This document shows positions 6,255 through 13,354 of a stretch of DNA of 21,616 bases, in pieces (the stretch's first letter is position 1; every line of letters starts with the position of its first letter). The position numbers and the translations under genes are program-made. Below the pieces are notes generated by a model. It was not told the DNA's origin and did not search any database. It was given only the letters and a program-made list of their open reading frames with translations. The stretch is from Deltaproteobacteria bacterium (lineage in GTDB: Bacteria; Myxococcota; UBA796; SXON01): positions 1 to 21,616 of the forward strand of contig CANKNP010000036.1 of the NCBI GenBank assembly GCA_947483545.1. The letters run 5' to 3'.

Positions 6255-8848
6255 TCCGCGTCCGCGGTGCCCGGGAGCACAACCTCAAGGGCATCGACAT
6301 CGACCTACCGCTCGGCAAGCTGATCGTGTGCACCGGGGTCAGCGGCTCAGGCAAGTCCTCGCTGGCCTTCGACACGGTCTACGCCGAGGCCAGCCGGCGC
6401 TTCATGGAGGCGCTCGCCCCTGACGCGCGCGCAAAGCTGGGCCGCCTTCGTCGCCCGGCCGTCACCTTCATGGACGGCCTGCCGCCCGCCATCGGCGTGA
6501 GCCAACGCGGTCGGGTCAGCGCCGGGCCCCGCGCGACCGTCGCGAGCGAAGCCGAGATCCACGAGCTGTTGCGCGTCGTCTGGGCCACGTTGGGCGTCCT
6601 GCACTGCCCAACGTGCGACGCACCGTCGAAGCCCGCGGTGATCGATGCGATCATTCGCGAGCTCCTGGCGTTTCACGAAGGGAGTCGGCTGTCTATCCTC
6701 GCTCCCGTGGCGCGGGCCCGGCCGGTCGCCGCGCTCCTGCGCGAGCTGCCACGACAGGGCTTCGTCCGTGTGCGGCTGGACGGGATCCACGCCGCCCTGG
6801 ACGACCTGACAGGCGTCGATGATCGTGTGCCGCACGACCTGGACGTGGTGATCGACCGACTCCGCGTCCCCGATCCATCGGACCTCGAAAAGCGCGCCCG
6901 GTTGGCAGAGGCGCTCCGCGTCGCTCAGCGGGTGTCCTCTGCGGCGAGCCGCGGGGACGTGCTGGTAGAGCTGGGCGAGCCCGCCGACCTCCGGCTGCTG
7001 TCCTGGGGGGCGCGCGGGCGCTGCGCCTCCTGCTCGACGCCGCTGCCCGAGCTGCACACCCGGCTGTTCTCCACGAGCAGCCCGAAGGGCGCGTGTCGGG
7101 TCTGCGAGGGGCTGGGGCTTGTGCGCGAGGTGGACCCCGCCCGCTTGGTAGAGGATCCCGCACGGAGCCTCGCGGAGGGGGTGGTCGAGGGCGGTCGTGT
7201 CCTACGAGACGCTGCTGTCAAGCACGGGATTTCTCTCGATCGCGCGTGGCGGGACCTGCCTTGGGAGGCACAAGACTTTGTGCTGCGCGGGGGGCCGGGC
7301 TGGGAGGGCGCCGTTCGCAGGGCCCAGCGCCGCAGCGGCAACCCGAACGAGCGGACGGCCCTGGCGACGCGGGAGACGGTCTGCGTAGGCTGCGCAAGCA
7401 TCGGGCTCGCGCCGGTCGGCTGCCGGGTGCGCGTGGAGGGGCAGACGCTCCCCGAGCTGCTCTCGCGCCCGCTTTCGGAGATCGGCGCGCTGCCCCTCGC
7501 CCCCGAGGTCGCCCCGCTGGTAGAGGAGATCGCCCGCCGCATTCAATTCCTCGTTCGCGTGGGCCTCGGGCATCTCACCCTCGGCAGGGCGGCCGCCACG
7601 CTCTCGACCGGCGAGAGCCAGCGCGTTCGCATCGCCGCCCAGGCCGGTAACCAGCTCGCCGGCGTGCTCTACGTGCTGGACGAGCCCACTGCGGGCCTTC
7701 ATCCCGACGATGTGGCACCGCTCCGCGACGTGATGCTCCACCTGCGAGACAGCGGGAACACCCTGCTCGTGGTCGAGCACGATCCGGTGATCATCGCGGC
7801 GGCCGATCTGGTGCTGGACATGGGCCCGGGCGCAGGCCCCGACGGCGGCGAGCTGCTCTACTTCGGGCCGCCCGCGGGGTTGACCGCGATGAACAGCCCA
7901 ACCGCCCGATGGCTGGACGGCCGCGACGTGCCGAACCCGCCGATCCCCCGGGTGGACCGCGGCGAGCTGCGGCTGATCGGCGCCAGAGGTCGGAACCTCG
8001 GCGGGGTGGATCTGAGCGTGCCGCTCGGCCAGATCACCGCAGTGACGGGCCGCAGCGGGGCGGGGAAGTCCACGTTGGTGCTGGATACCCTGGCGGTGGC
8101 CATCGCGAGGCACCTGGGCGGCTGGGCGGAGCCCCTCCCCTTCGACGCCCTGCACGGGGCGGAGCGCATCACCCGGCTGGTCCGCTCCGGCGTGGCAACC
8201 ACCCCCCGCTCGGATCGCAGCCTGCCGGTCACTCTGCTCAAGATCTGGGCCGATCTACGGGGGTTGTACGCCCGGCTTCCCCTGGCTCGCCAGAACGGCT
8301 GGGGCGCTGAGCACTGGAGCCTCCACACCGCGGGCGGTGGCCGCTGCGTCGTCTGCGAGGGCGAAGGCACCCGCCATGTCGAGCTGCACTACCTGCCCGA
8401 AGTCGCTGTGGAGTGCGAAGCCTGCGAGGGCCGCCGCTACGATGAGGCCACGCTCTCCGTGCTCTTCCACGGGCTCTCGATGGCCGATGTGTTGGCCCTC
8501 CCCGTGCGAGAGGCGCGGGTCCTCCTGCAGCACCACACCAGCATCGCCGGGCCGCTGCGCCTGCTGGAGGAGCTTGGGCTCGGGTACCTGTCCCTCGGCC
8601 AGCCCGCATCGACGCTCTCTGGCGGTGAACAGCAACGGGTTCAGCTCGCCCGGGAGCTGGGCCGCCCCGGCGAGGTCGCGGGCACCCTCTACGTCCTCGA
8701 CGAGCCGTCGATCGGGCTGCACCCGGCCGACATCGCTTCGCTCCTGCACGCGCTTCATCGGCTCGCGGACGCTGGCGGGACCGTGGTGGTCCTGGACACC
8801 GACCCGGCGCTGATCGGCGGGTGTGATCGGGTGGTGAGGCTGGGCTAA
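6251..8848 (+). CDS. Divergent UvrA-like ABC ATPase (excinuclease subunit A paralogue)
   Basis: An 865-residue UvrA family protein; E. coli UvrA is about 940. Domain order is canonical: Walker A GVSGSGKSS (29-37), Q-loop Q85, a UvrB-binding-like region (about 115-250), zinc site Cys258/261/282/285, a shortened insertion domain, CVGC at 378-381, signature LSTGESQ (451-457), Walker B/DEPT (473-480) and H-loop His510. The second half has Walker A GRSGAGKST (600-608), zinc site Cys699/702/722/725, signature LSGGEQQ (789-795) and DEPS (817-820). Oddities: signature 1 has Thr for Gly; the second Q-loop reads VRS where UvrA has DQS; the second H-loop reads LDTD where UvrA has IEHN; and the protein ends right after this motif, lacking the usual C-terminal tail. 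It is probably a specialised paralogue, not the housekeeping UvrA. A 200-bp element is inserted at its stop codon. Confidence 0.92.
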   Translation: MIRVRGAREHNLKGIDIDLPLGKLIVCTGVSGSGKSSLAFDTVYAEASRRFMEALAPDARAKLGRLRRPAVTFMDGLPPAIGVSQRGRVSAGPRATVASEAEIHELLRVVWATLGVLHCPTCDAPSKPAVIDAIIRELLAFHEGSRLSILAPVARARPVAALLRELPRQGFVRVRLDGIHAALDDLTGVDDRVPHDLDVVIDRLRVPDPSDLEKRARLAEALRVAQRVSSAASRGDVLVELGEPADLRLLSWGARGRCASCSTPLPELHTRLFSTSSPKGACRVCEGLGLVREVDPARLVEDPARSLAEGVVEGGRVLRDAAVKHGISLDRAWRDLPWEAQDFVLRGGPGWEGAVRRAQRRSGNPNERTALATRETVCVGCASIGLAPVGCRVRVEGQTLPELLSRPLSEIGALPLAPEVAPLVEEIARRIQFLVRVGLGHLTLGRAAATLSTGESQRVRIAAQAGNQLAGVLYVLDEPTAGLHPDDVAPLRDVMLHLRDSGNTLLVVEHDPVIIAAADLVLDMGPGAGPDGGELLYFGPPAGLTAMNSPTARWLDGRDVPNPPIPRVDRGELRLIGARGRNLGGVDLSVPLGQITAVTGRSGAGKSTLVLDTLAVAIARHLGGWAEPLPFDALHGAERITRLVRSGVATTPRSDRSLPVTLLKIWADLRGLYARLPLARQNGWGAEHWSLHTAGGGRCVVCEGEGTRHVELHYLPEVAVECEACEGRRYDEATLSVLFHGLSMADVLALPVREARVLLQHHTSIAGPLRLLEELGLGYLSLGQPASTLSGGEQQRVQLARELGRPGEVAGTLYVLDEPSIGLHPADIASLLHALHRLADAGGTVVVLDTDPALIGGCDRVVRLG

Positions 8849-8866
8849 CGCCAATGCCGGTCACTT
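8843..8866. repeat. Left target duplication (8843-8850) and left terminal inverted repeat (8851-8866)
   Basis: GGCTAACG is immediately followed by CCAATGCCGGTCACTT. The duplication could be nine bases (GGGCTAACG) if one terminal G is assigned to the target instead of the element. The duplicated target contains the TAA stop of the UvrA-like gene. Confidence 0.85.
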
Positions 8867-9050
8867 CGCGAAGTTCGTAGCGTTGTTGACCTCGTTGATG
8901 CGGGCAGTGAGGCCGTACCGCTCCTCTGGCGGGAAGCCTTCTGGCAGCGCGCCAAGTCTCTGAAGTCGCGCATAGCGGCCTCTGAGCTGCCTAATGGCCA
9001 ACAGCTAACGGCTAACAGCTCGCCCCGGAAGCTTAAGTGACCGGCATTGG
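8851..9050 (-). mobile_element. 200-bp MITE-like element with perfect 16-bp terminal inverted repeats and 8-bp target duplication
   Basis: The left end CCAATGCCGGTCACTT (8851-8866) is the exact reverse complement of the right end (9035-9050), and GGCTAACG occurs directly outside both ends. This is the signature of transposition by a DDE-type transposase supplied in trans. The end sequence resembles the AATGCC-GGTCA type of IS4-group insertion sequences as I recall them; that assignment is tentative. Inside, on the minus strand, are pieces of an S23-type four-helix-bundle gene preceded by a short GCTAAC/GTTAGC-rich leader, but no transposase. Insertion fell on the UvrA-like stop codon, and the left target copy still supplies that TAA. 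Confidence 0.8.
8861..8973 (-). pseudogene. Remnant of a four-helix-bundle (S23 / 23S rRNA intervening-sequence type) protein gene
   Basis: On the minus strand, an ATG at 8973 opens MRDFRDLARCQKA, the typical start of S23-type proteins (family pattern MRDFR-L-x-x-W-x-KA). Reading then has to change frame to give GFPPEERYGLTARINEV and on to a stop at 8861-8863 (25 residues from 8938). FP-x-EERYGLT is another family hallmark that normally lies about 15 residues further on, so a small internal deletion plus frameshift has destroyed the gene. The family's RRAA-S-PANIAEG core is missing. The stop codon lies inside the terminal repeat, so the reading frame fills one half of the element and appears to be its cargo. 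Confidence 0.65.
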
Positions 9051-9058
9051 GGCTAACG
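9035..9058. repeat. Right terminal inverted repeat (9035-9050) and right target duplication (9051-9058)
   Basis: AAGTGACCGGCATTGG is a perfect 16-of-16 inverted match to the left end, followed directly by the second copy of GGCTAACG. Matching stops abruptly inside the element, so the terminal repeat is short and well defined. Confidence 0.85.
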
Positions 9059-9103
9059 CTCACGCCCGGAAGTTTCTCGTCAGCCGCAGGAGCGAGTTCC
9101 TCC

Positions 9104-9143
9104 CCTTCTCCCTCCGGGAGAAGGTGGCGCCGTAGTCGGCGCC
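9104..9143. repeat. REP-like double palindrome (dispersed intergenic repeat)
   Basis: Two adjacent hairpins: CCTTCTCCC (9104-9112), a TCC loop, then GGGAGAAGG (9116-9124); followed by GGCGCCG (9126-9132), a TAGT loop, then CGGCGCC (9137-9143), and then GATGAGGG. This arrangement, CTTCTCCC hairpin then GGCGCC hairpin then GATGAGGG, is common between genes in many proteobacteria as a dispersed repeat. It could act as a transcript-end or mRNA-stability structure for the UvrA-like unit, but it lacks a T-tract, so I do not call it a terminator. Confidence 0.6.
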
Positions 9144-9251
9144 GGATGAGGGCTCCCCGGCGATATTGAACGGAACCTTCGGAATTCACGTGGCGAGAAA
9201 CTTCGCGGCAGCGCCACTCGCTAAACAGGATCGCGGTGTCGCGCATCCATC

Positions 9252-9265
9252 GTTGACGCGTCAAC
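9252..9265. promoter_or_regulatory. 14-bp perfect palindrome, possible operator
   Basis: GTTGACGCGTCAAC is a perfect 14-bp palindrome in a gene-free stretch. Its size suits a dimeric repressor site, but no regulator gene lies nearby and the flanking sequence is gene debris, so a function is only a guess. Confidence 0.25.
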
Positions 9266-9304
9266 AGAAACGTGCGATTCCTGTTCGCAGAGAGCAGGAG
9301 TCGT

Positions 9305-9409
9305 CATGCGAAAGTGGTTGCGACCAGCATCCCCGCCCCGGGCGCGCCCTTCCGCGATGTTGAGCACCACCGAGTCGGCGGCGCGTTGCAGCTGATCCCG
9401 CAGGTGCGA
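9305..9409 (-). pseudogene. Internal fragment of a second four-helix-bundle (S23-type) gene
   Basis: The minus strand encodes GRSHLRDQLQRAADS followed by VVLNIAEG and, after a short Gly/Arg-rich stretch, RNHFRM. The LRDQL-RAADSVVLNIAEG block is the most conserved part of S23-type four-helix-bundle proteins, and RNHFR is also family-typical. The N-terminal helix and everything after RNHFRM are missing: the upstream side switches at about 9410 to an unrelated secreted-protein start, and the downstream reading loses the family pattern. This copy is not inside the TIR-bounded element, so it is a separate decay event. Confidence 0.65.
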
Positions 9410-9542
9410 CCGACCCGCCGGAGGACGCGCCCACAAAACCCCCGCCGCCGTTGGCGCCAGCCCCCATCCACACGCCACGATCGCCCTCCTGGGCCGAGGC
9501 GGTCACGATCGAGGCGAGAAGCACGACGACAGGGGCGAACAT
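9410..9542 (-). pseudogene. 5' fragment of a secreted-protein gene, truncated by fusion to the S23 fragment
   Basis: An ATG at 9542 starts MFAPVVVLLASIVTASAQ, a good signal peptide with a cleavage site after Ala-x-Ala or ASAQ, followed by EGDRGVWMGAGANGGGGFVG. After about 44 residues (near 9410) the sensible reading frame shifts to the S23-type fragment in another frame, so the mature domain is lost. What remains is too short to identify. It lies divergently upstream of hrpB, with 92 bases between the two starts. Confidence 0.5.
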
Positions 9543-9634
9543 CCGCGACGCCTATCCCAATGTGCAGCGGCGCCCCACGGCCAGCGGCCACCGACTCTCC
9601 AGGGTTCCAAGCCGCCCGCGAATTACCCCTCCCG

Positions 9635-12016
9635 ATGTCCTGGCCGATCGATCACGTCCTCGACGACCTGCGCGCGGGTTTGGACACCCACGGGATCGTC
9701 GTGTTGGAGGCGCCGCCAGGCACCGGCAAGACCACCCGGGTGCCGATCTTCCTGGCCGATCCAGGGCGCGAGGGCCAGGTCTGGGTCTTGGAGCCCCGGC
9801 GGATCGCGGCGAGGGCATCTGCGGCGTTTGTCGCCCGCTCCCTGGGCGAACCCCTGGGCCAGACCATCGGCTACGCCGTGCGCCATGACCGCCACGAGGG
9901 CCCCCACACCCGCGTCATGTACGTCACCGAAGCGCTGCTCGGCCGACGGTTCCTTCGGGATCCCCGGCTCACCTCCCCCCAGCCGATTCACACCGTGATT
10001 CTTGACGAGTTCCACGAGCGCAGCGTCCACACCGACCTCGCGCTCGCCCGCGTGCGCGCGCTCCGGTCCACCGCGCGCCCCGACTTGCGCCTCGTCGTGA
10101 TGTCCGCCACCCTCGACGCCGCCACCCTCGCCCGGTCGCTCGACGCCCCCCTCGTCCGCGCCGAGGCGCGCATGTTCCCCGTGGACGTGCGCCCCCACCT
10201 CCGCCGGGATGCTCGCCCGCTCGTTGAGCAGGTCCGCACGGCCGTCGCCGCCGGACTCGGCGTGATCGAGGTCGAAGCTGGGACCGCCCCCTTCTGCGCC
10301 TCTGGTGCGCCCGCCAATACGGTCCTCGTCTTCCTGCCCGGACGCGGCGAGATCGACCGCTGCGCCGAGGCGTTGACCGCCGATCGCACCGTCACCGCCA
10401 CGATCGTGCCGCTCCACGGTGAGCTCGACGCGCGCGCCCAGGACGCCGCTCTGCGGCCGAGCCCCCTCCCCCGCGTGATCCTCGCCACCAACGTGGCCGA
10501 GACCAGCATCACCGTCGAGGGCGTACGCATCGTCGTGGACACCGGCCTCGCCCGCATCGCCGGGCATGACCCCTGGTCCGGGCTGCCGACCCTCACCTTG
10601 CAGCCCATCGCCCGATCTTCGGCGATCCAACGGGCAGGTCGGGCGGGTCGCCTGGGCCCCGGCACGTGCTTTCGGCTCTACACCGACTTTGACCAGCGCC
10701 CGGTCGCGCTCCCCCCCGAGCTGCACCGCACCGATCTCGCCGCCATCGCGCTCGAGACCTGGGGCGAGGATCTACCCTGGTTGGACGCGCCCTTACCTGC
10801 ACTCTGGAAGGCGGCGAAGGACCTGCTGATTCGACTCGGCGCGGTCGAGGGTGGCGCCCGCACCGCGATCGGGGAGGCGATGCTCGATCTGCCGGTCGCA
10901 CCGCGGCTGGCGCGGGTGCTGCTGGAGGGCGCCGCGTTGGGCGTGGCCGAGGAGGCTGCGGCGCTCGTCGCGCTCCTGGGCGAGCGGGCGGCGCGGGCCG
11001 AGGATCCGGTGGCGCGGGTGCTCGACGGGGGTCGCCTGAGCGGCGCTGCGGAGCAAGAACGCCGGCAGTTGCTCGGGATGCTCGGTCGGGGTGGCCCACG
11101 GGCGATGAACCCAGCAGCGAGCCTGACCCTGGCGTTGCTGGCGGGTTTTCCGGATCGTATCGGCGAGCGGCGGGGTGGGCGGGTGGTGTTTTCGGAGGGG
11201 GGCAGCGCGGCCATCGATCCGGCCACGCCGGGCGGGGATGGCTACGTCGTGGTTCCGGACGTGGACCGTACCGGCGTGACCACGCGCGTCGGGCGTTTGA
11301 CGCGGATCCCAGACGACTGGCTCGTTGACCGGGCGGAGGTGCGCTCGACCTTGCGCTGGGCGGGGAGCCGGGTCGAAGTGTTGGAGCAGCTCCGGTTTGG
11401 GGAGTTGGTGCTCGACGAGGGACCGGGGACCGGCGACCCCGAAGCGGTCGCGACCCTGCTCGCCGGCGAAGTGGCCGCTGTGGCGCACAGGGTCTTTCCG
11501 GACTTCGACGCCGCCACAGCGCTCACCCAGCGGATCGCCTGGCTCCGGCGGGTGGGGGTGGACCTGCCGGAGGTGGGCTTGGCCGAGGTCGTGCGGGCGG
11601 GGTGTACCGGGCGTCGATCGTTCGCGGACCTCGGTGGGGTCTCGCTCGTCGGGGTGATCGGGCGGTCGGTGGACCTCGCCTTGGTGGACCGCCTCGCCCC
11701 GGTCGCGGTCCCGCTTGGAAACCGAAAGCGGACGCCCATCACCTACCCGGTCGACCAGGACCCGTTCATCGCCTCGCGGATGCAGGACTTCTTCGGCCTG
11801 GATCGCAGCCCGCTCCTGGCCGGCGACCGCCCGCTGGTGCTGCACCTGCTGGCGCCCAACCAGCGGCCCGTGCAGATCACGGGGGATCTCGCCGGCTTCT
11901 GGAAGAACCATTGGCCCGGGATTCGGCGCGAACTGATGCGTCGATACCCCCGGCAGGCGTGGCCGGAAAATCCGCTGGAGGCGGAGCCGCCGGAGTTTCG
12001 GGAGAGGAGGAGATAG
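9635..12016 (+). CDS. hrpB: ATP-dependent RNA helicase HrpB (DExH family)
   Basis: A 793-residue DEAH/DExH-box helicase, close to the usual 800-825 of HrpB. In order: Walker A APPGTGKT (26-33), DEFHERS (motif II, 124-130), SATLD (157-161), FLPGRGEI, ATNVAETSITVEG (motif V) and QRAGRAGR (motif VI, 332-339). The HrpB-specific C-terminal domain ends in FWKNHWPGIRRELMRRYP, just before the final WPENP-like segment. HrpB helicases are cytoplasmic and linked to RNA handling; their cellular role is poorly defined in most bacteria. The ATG at 9635 is chosen because it begins the conserved region; the open frame continues upstream to 9272 but there encodes low-complexity Arg/Pro sequence antisense to gene remnants. 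No clear Shine-Dalgarno precedes the ATG. Confidence 0.95.
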   Translation: MSWPIDHVLDDLRAGLDTHGIVVLEAPPGTGKTTRVPIFLADPGREGQVWVLEPRRIAARASAAFVARSLGEPLGQTIGYAVRHDRHEGPHTRVMYVTEALLGRRFLRDPRLTSPQPIHTVILDEFHERSVHTDLALARVRALRSTARPDLRLVVMSATLDAATLARSLDAPLVRAEARMFPVDVRPHLRRDARPLVEQVRTAVAAGLGVIEVEAGTAPFCASGAPANTVLVFLPGRGEIDRCAEALTADRTVTATIVPLHGELDARAQDAALRPSPLPRVILATNVAETSITVEGVRIVVDTGLARIAGHDPWSGLPTLTLQPIARSSAIQRAGRAGRLGPGTCFRLYTDFDQRPVALPPELHRTDLAAIALETWGEDLPWLDAPLPALWKAAKDLLIRLGAVEGGARTAIGEAMLDLPVAPRLARVLLEGAALGVAEEAAALVALLGERAARAEDPVARVLDGGRLSGAAEQERRQLLGMLGRGGPRAMNPAASLTLALLAGFPDRIGERRGGRVVFSEGGSAAIDPATPGGDGYVVVPDVDRTGVTTRVGRLTRIPDDWLVDRAEVRSTLRWAGSRVEVLEQLRFGELVLDEGPGTGDPEAVATLLAGEVAAVAHRVFPDFDAATALTQRIAWLRRVGVDLPEVGLAEVVRAGCTGRRSFADLGGVSLVGVIGRSVDLALVDRLAPVAVPLGNRKRTPITYPVDQDPFIASRMQDFFGLDRSPLLAGDRPLVLHLLAPNQRPVQITGDLAGFWKNHWPGIRRELMRRYPRQAWPENPLEAEPPEFRERRR
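12005..12010 (+). promoter_or_regulatory. Strong ribosome-binding site (AGGAGG) that favours a TTG start at 12020
   Basis: AGGAGG lies within the last codons of hrpB, nine bases before the in-frame TTG at 12020. The ATG at 12026 would be 15 bases away, too far for good initiation. The site suggests deliberate translation of the following FG-GAP gene rather than simple decay. Confidence 0.55.
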
Positions 12017-12019
12017 GGG

Positions 12020-13354
12020 TTGGCGATGCGAAACCCGTCCGTCGAAGACCTGGCCGGTTACGCCGTCGCGGTCGCAGGGGAGGTCAACCCGCCCAACGCA
12101 GCAGGTCAGCCTTGCCTCGGCCTCGTGGTGGGGGCCTACGCTGCACAGGCCCGATTCACCGATGGCGGCGCGGCCTACCTGCTCTGCGACGCGCCGCTTG
12201 GCACCTGGAGCCTCGGCGTGGCGACTGCGAGGCTGCTCGGCGAGGGCGTGGGCGCCGTGGCCGGCGAGACCGTCGCGGGGCCTGGCGATGTCACTGGCGA
12301 CGGTGTTCCGGACGTCGCGGTTGGCTCTGCACAGGCGGACCAGGGAACGGTGCTCGACGCTGGCGCTGTCTATGTCCTGACGGGGCCGCTCTACGGGGAC
12401 GTTCACCTCGAGGACGCCCCGTTCATCGTGCGGGGCGTGGCGCCGGACAGTTCGACCGCGTTCGTGGCAGCCGCCGGGGACTACGATGGCGACGGCGCCC
12501 TCGACCTCCTCACCGGCGCATACCTGACGTCGGACAATCGGGGTGCCGTCTCCCTTTGGCGCGGACCGGTCGCGGGGGAACACCTCGCACCTGAGGCGGA
12601 CGCCAGCTTTACCGCTGAGCAAGATGGGGACTGGGTCGGCGCGTGTGCGGGCGGGGAGGACCTGGACGGCGACGGCCTGGACGACGTCGCGATCAGCGCG
12701 CAGGGTGACGATACTGCGGGGGATCGCTACGGCGCGGTCTACATCGTCACGGGCGGCGCAGGTGGCACGACATCGCTCGCAGACGCCGATTGGAAGCTGC
12801 TCGGCTCGTACTTTTCGGGCTCGAGCGATCAATTCCACCTGGTAGTCGGCGGGGATCTCGACCAGGACGGTCTCGGAGAGTTCCTGGTCGGGTCGGACGC
12901 TGCGGGCCCGACGAGGGGCGCATCCGCGGACCAGTATGACGGTGCCGTCTACCAAATCGGCGGGCCTCTCGGCGCCTACGACGAATTGGAGGACGCTGCG
13001 ACCGTGTTCCGCGGCCCCGTCAGCGCCTACAACGCGTACGCTTCGCGCGCCGCCAACGCGGGCGACATCAACGGTGACGCCTGGGACGACATCGCCATCG
13101 GCGGACCCGTCTGGACAACCCGGTCTGCGGCCGAGGGTGCGGTGTTCGTCGTCTACGGCCCGTCGTCCGGGACCGTGGATCTGGCCACCGCCGATGTGAT
13201 CTGGCAGGGCGCGCAGGAGTGGGGGATGGCCGGGGCCGACGTGGCACCGGCCGGCGACGTGGACGGCGATGGCTGCGCGGACCTCCTGATCGGGAGCCGG
13301 CCGTACTTCGACTACCGGGGCCACGCCTGGCTGATCGGGGGCTGCGGGACCTGA
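12020..13354 (+). CDS. FG-GAP beta-propeller protein lacking a signal peptide
   Basis: A 444-residue protein made almost entirely of FG-GAP repeats. Six clear blades carry calcium-type loops (GDVTGDGVPDV, GDYDGDGALDL, EDLDGDGLDDV, GDLDQDGLGEF, GDINGDAWDDI, GDVDGDGCADL), and the N-terminal AGEVN ... LGLVVGA looks like a degenerate first blade, giving seven in all. Such propellers are normally secreted, yet no signal peptide or lipobox is present: the protein starts within the first blade at TTG 12020 (good AGGAGG upstream) or ATG 12026. It lies in the same frame as hrpB, separated only by that gene's TAG and one further codon. It may be a 5'-truncated relative of the lipoprotein propeller at 1474 or an unusual cytoplasmic propeller. 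Confidence 0.8.
   Translation: MAMRNPSVEDLAGYAVAVAGEVNPPNAAGQPCLGLVVGAYAAQARFTDGGAAYLLCDAPLGTWSLGVATARLLGEGVGAVAGETVAGPGDVTGDGVPDVAVGSAQADQGTVLDAGAVYVLTGPLYGDVHLEDAPFIVRGVAPDSSTAFVAAAGDYDGDGALDLLTGAYLTSDNRGAVSLWRGPVAGEHLAPEADASFTAEQDGDWVGACAGGEDLDGDGLDDVAISAQGDDTAGDRYGAVYIVTGGAGGTTSLADADWKLLGSYFSGSSDQFHLVVGGDLDQDGLGEFLVGSDAAGPTRGASADQYDGAVYQIGGPLGAYDELEDAATVFRGPVSAYNAYASRAANAGDINGDAWDDIAIGGPVWTTRSAAEGAVFVVYGPSSGTVDLATADVIWQGAQEWGMAGADVAPAGDVDGDGCADLLIGSRPYFDYRGHAWLIGGCGT

Larger units (their letters stand above)
8849..9634. other. Gene-free tract of repeats and gene remnants between the UvrA-like gene and hrpB
   Basis: These 786 bases contain no intact gene I can support. From left to right: a 200-bp inverted-repeat-bounded element, a REP-like double hairpin, a 14-bp palindrome, a fragment of a four-helix-bundle gene fused to the 5' end of a secreted-protein gene, and the 5' leader of hrpB. 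Nothing recognisable lies in 9059-9103, 9144-9251 or 9543-9634. The tract reads as a hotspot where mobile or decaying sequence has collected between two housekeeping-like regions. Confidence 0.75.

Noticed and set aside
6251..8848. Naming the UvrA-like gene uvrA
   Set aside because: Changed Q-loop, H-loop and signature residues, the shortened insertion domain and the missing C-terminal tail argue for a paralogue; the housekeeping uvrA is expected elsewhere.
8849..9058. Calling the inverted repeat a rho-independent terminator for the UvrA-like gene
   Set aside because: The arms are 168 bases apart and flanked by a target duplication, with no T-tract; transposition explains it better.
9272..9634. 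121-residue in-frame N-terminal extension of HrpB
   Set aside because: Arg/Pro-rich, antisense to recognisable gene remnants, and placed before the natural start of the helicase domain at 9635.
10793..13324. 843-codon open frame on the minus strand, antisense to hrpB and the FG-GAP gene
   Set aside because: High-GC mirror frame. The plus strand carries full helicase motifs and FG-GAP repeats, while the minus translation is Arg/Asp/Val/Pro-rich without any family pattern.
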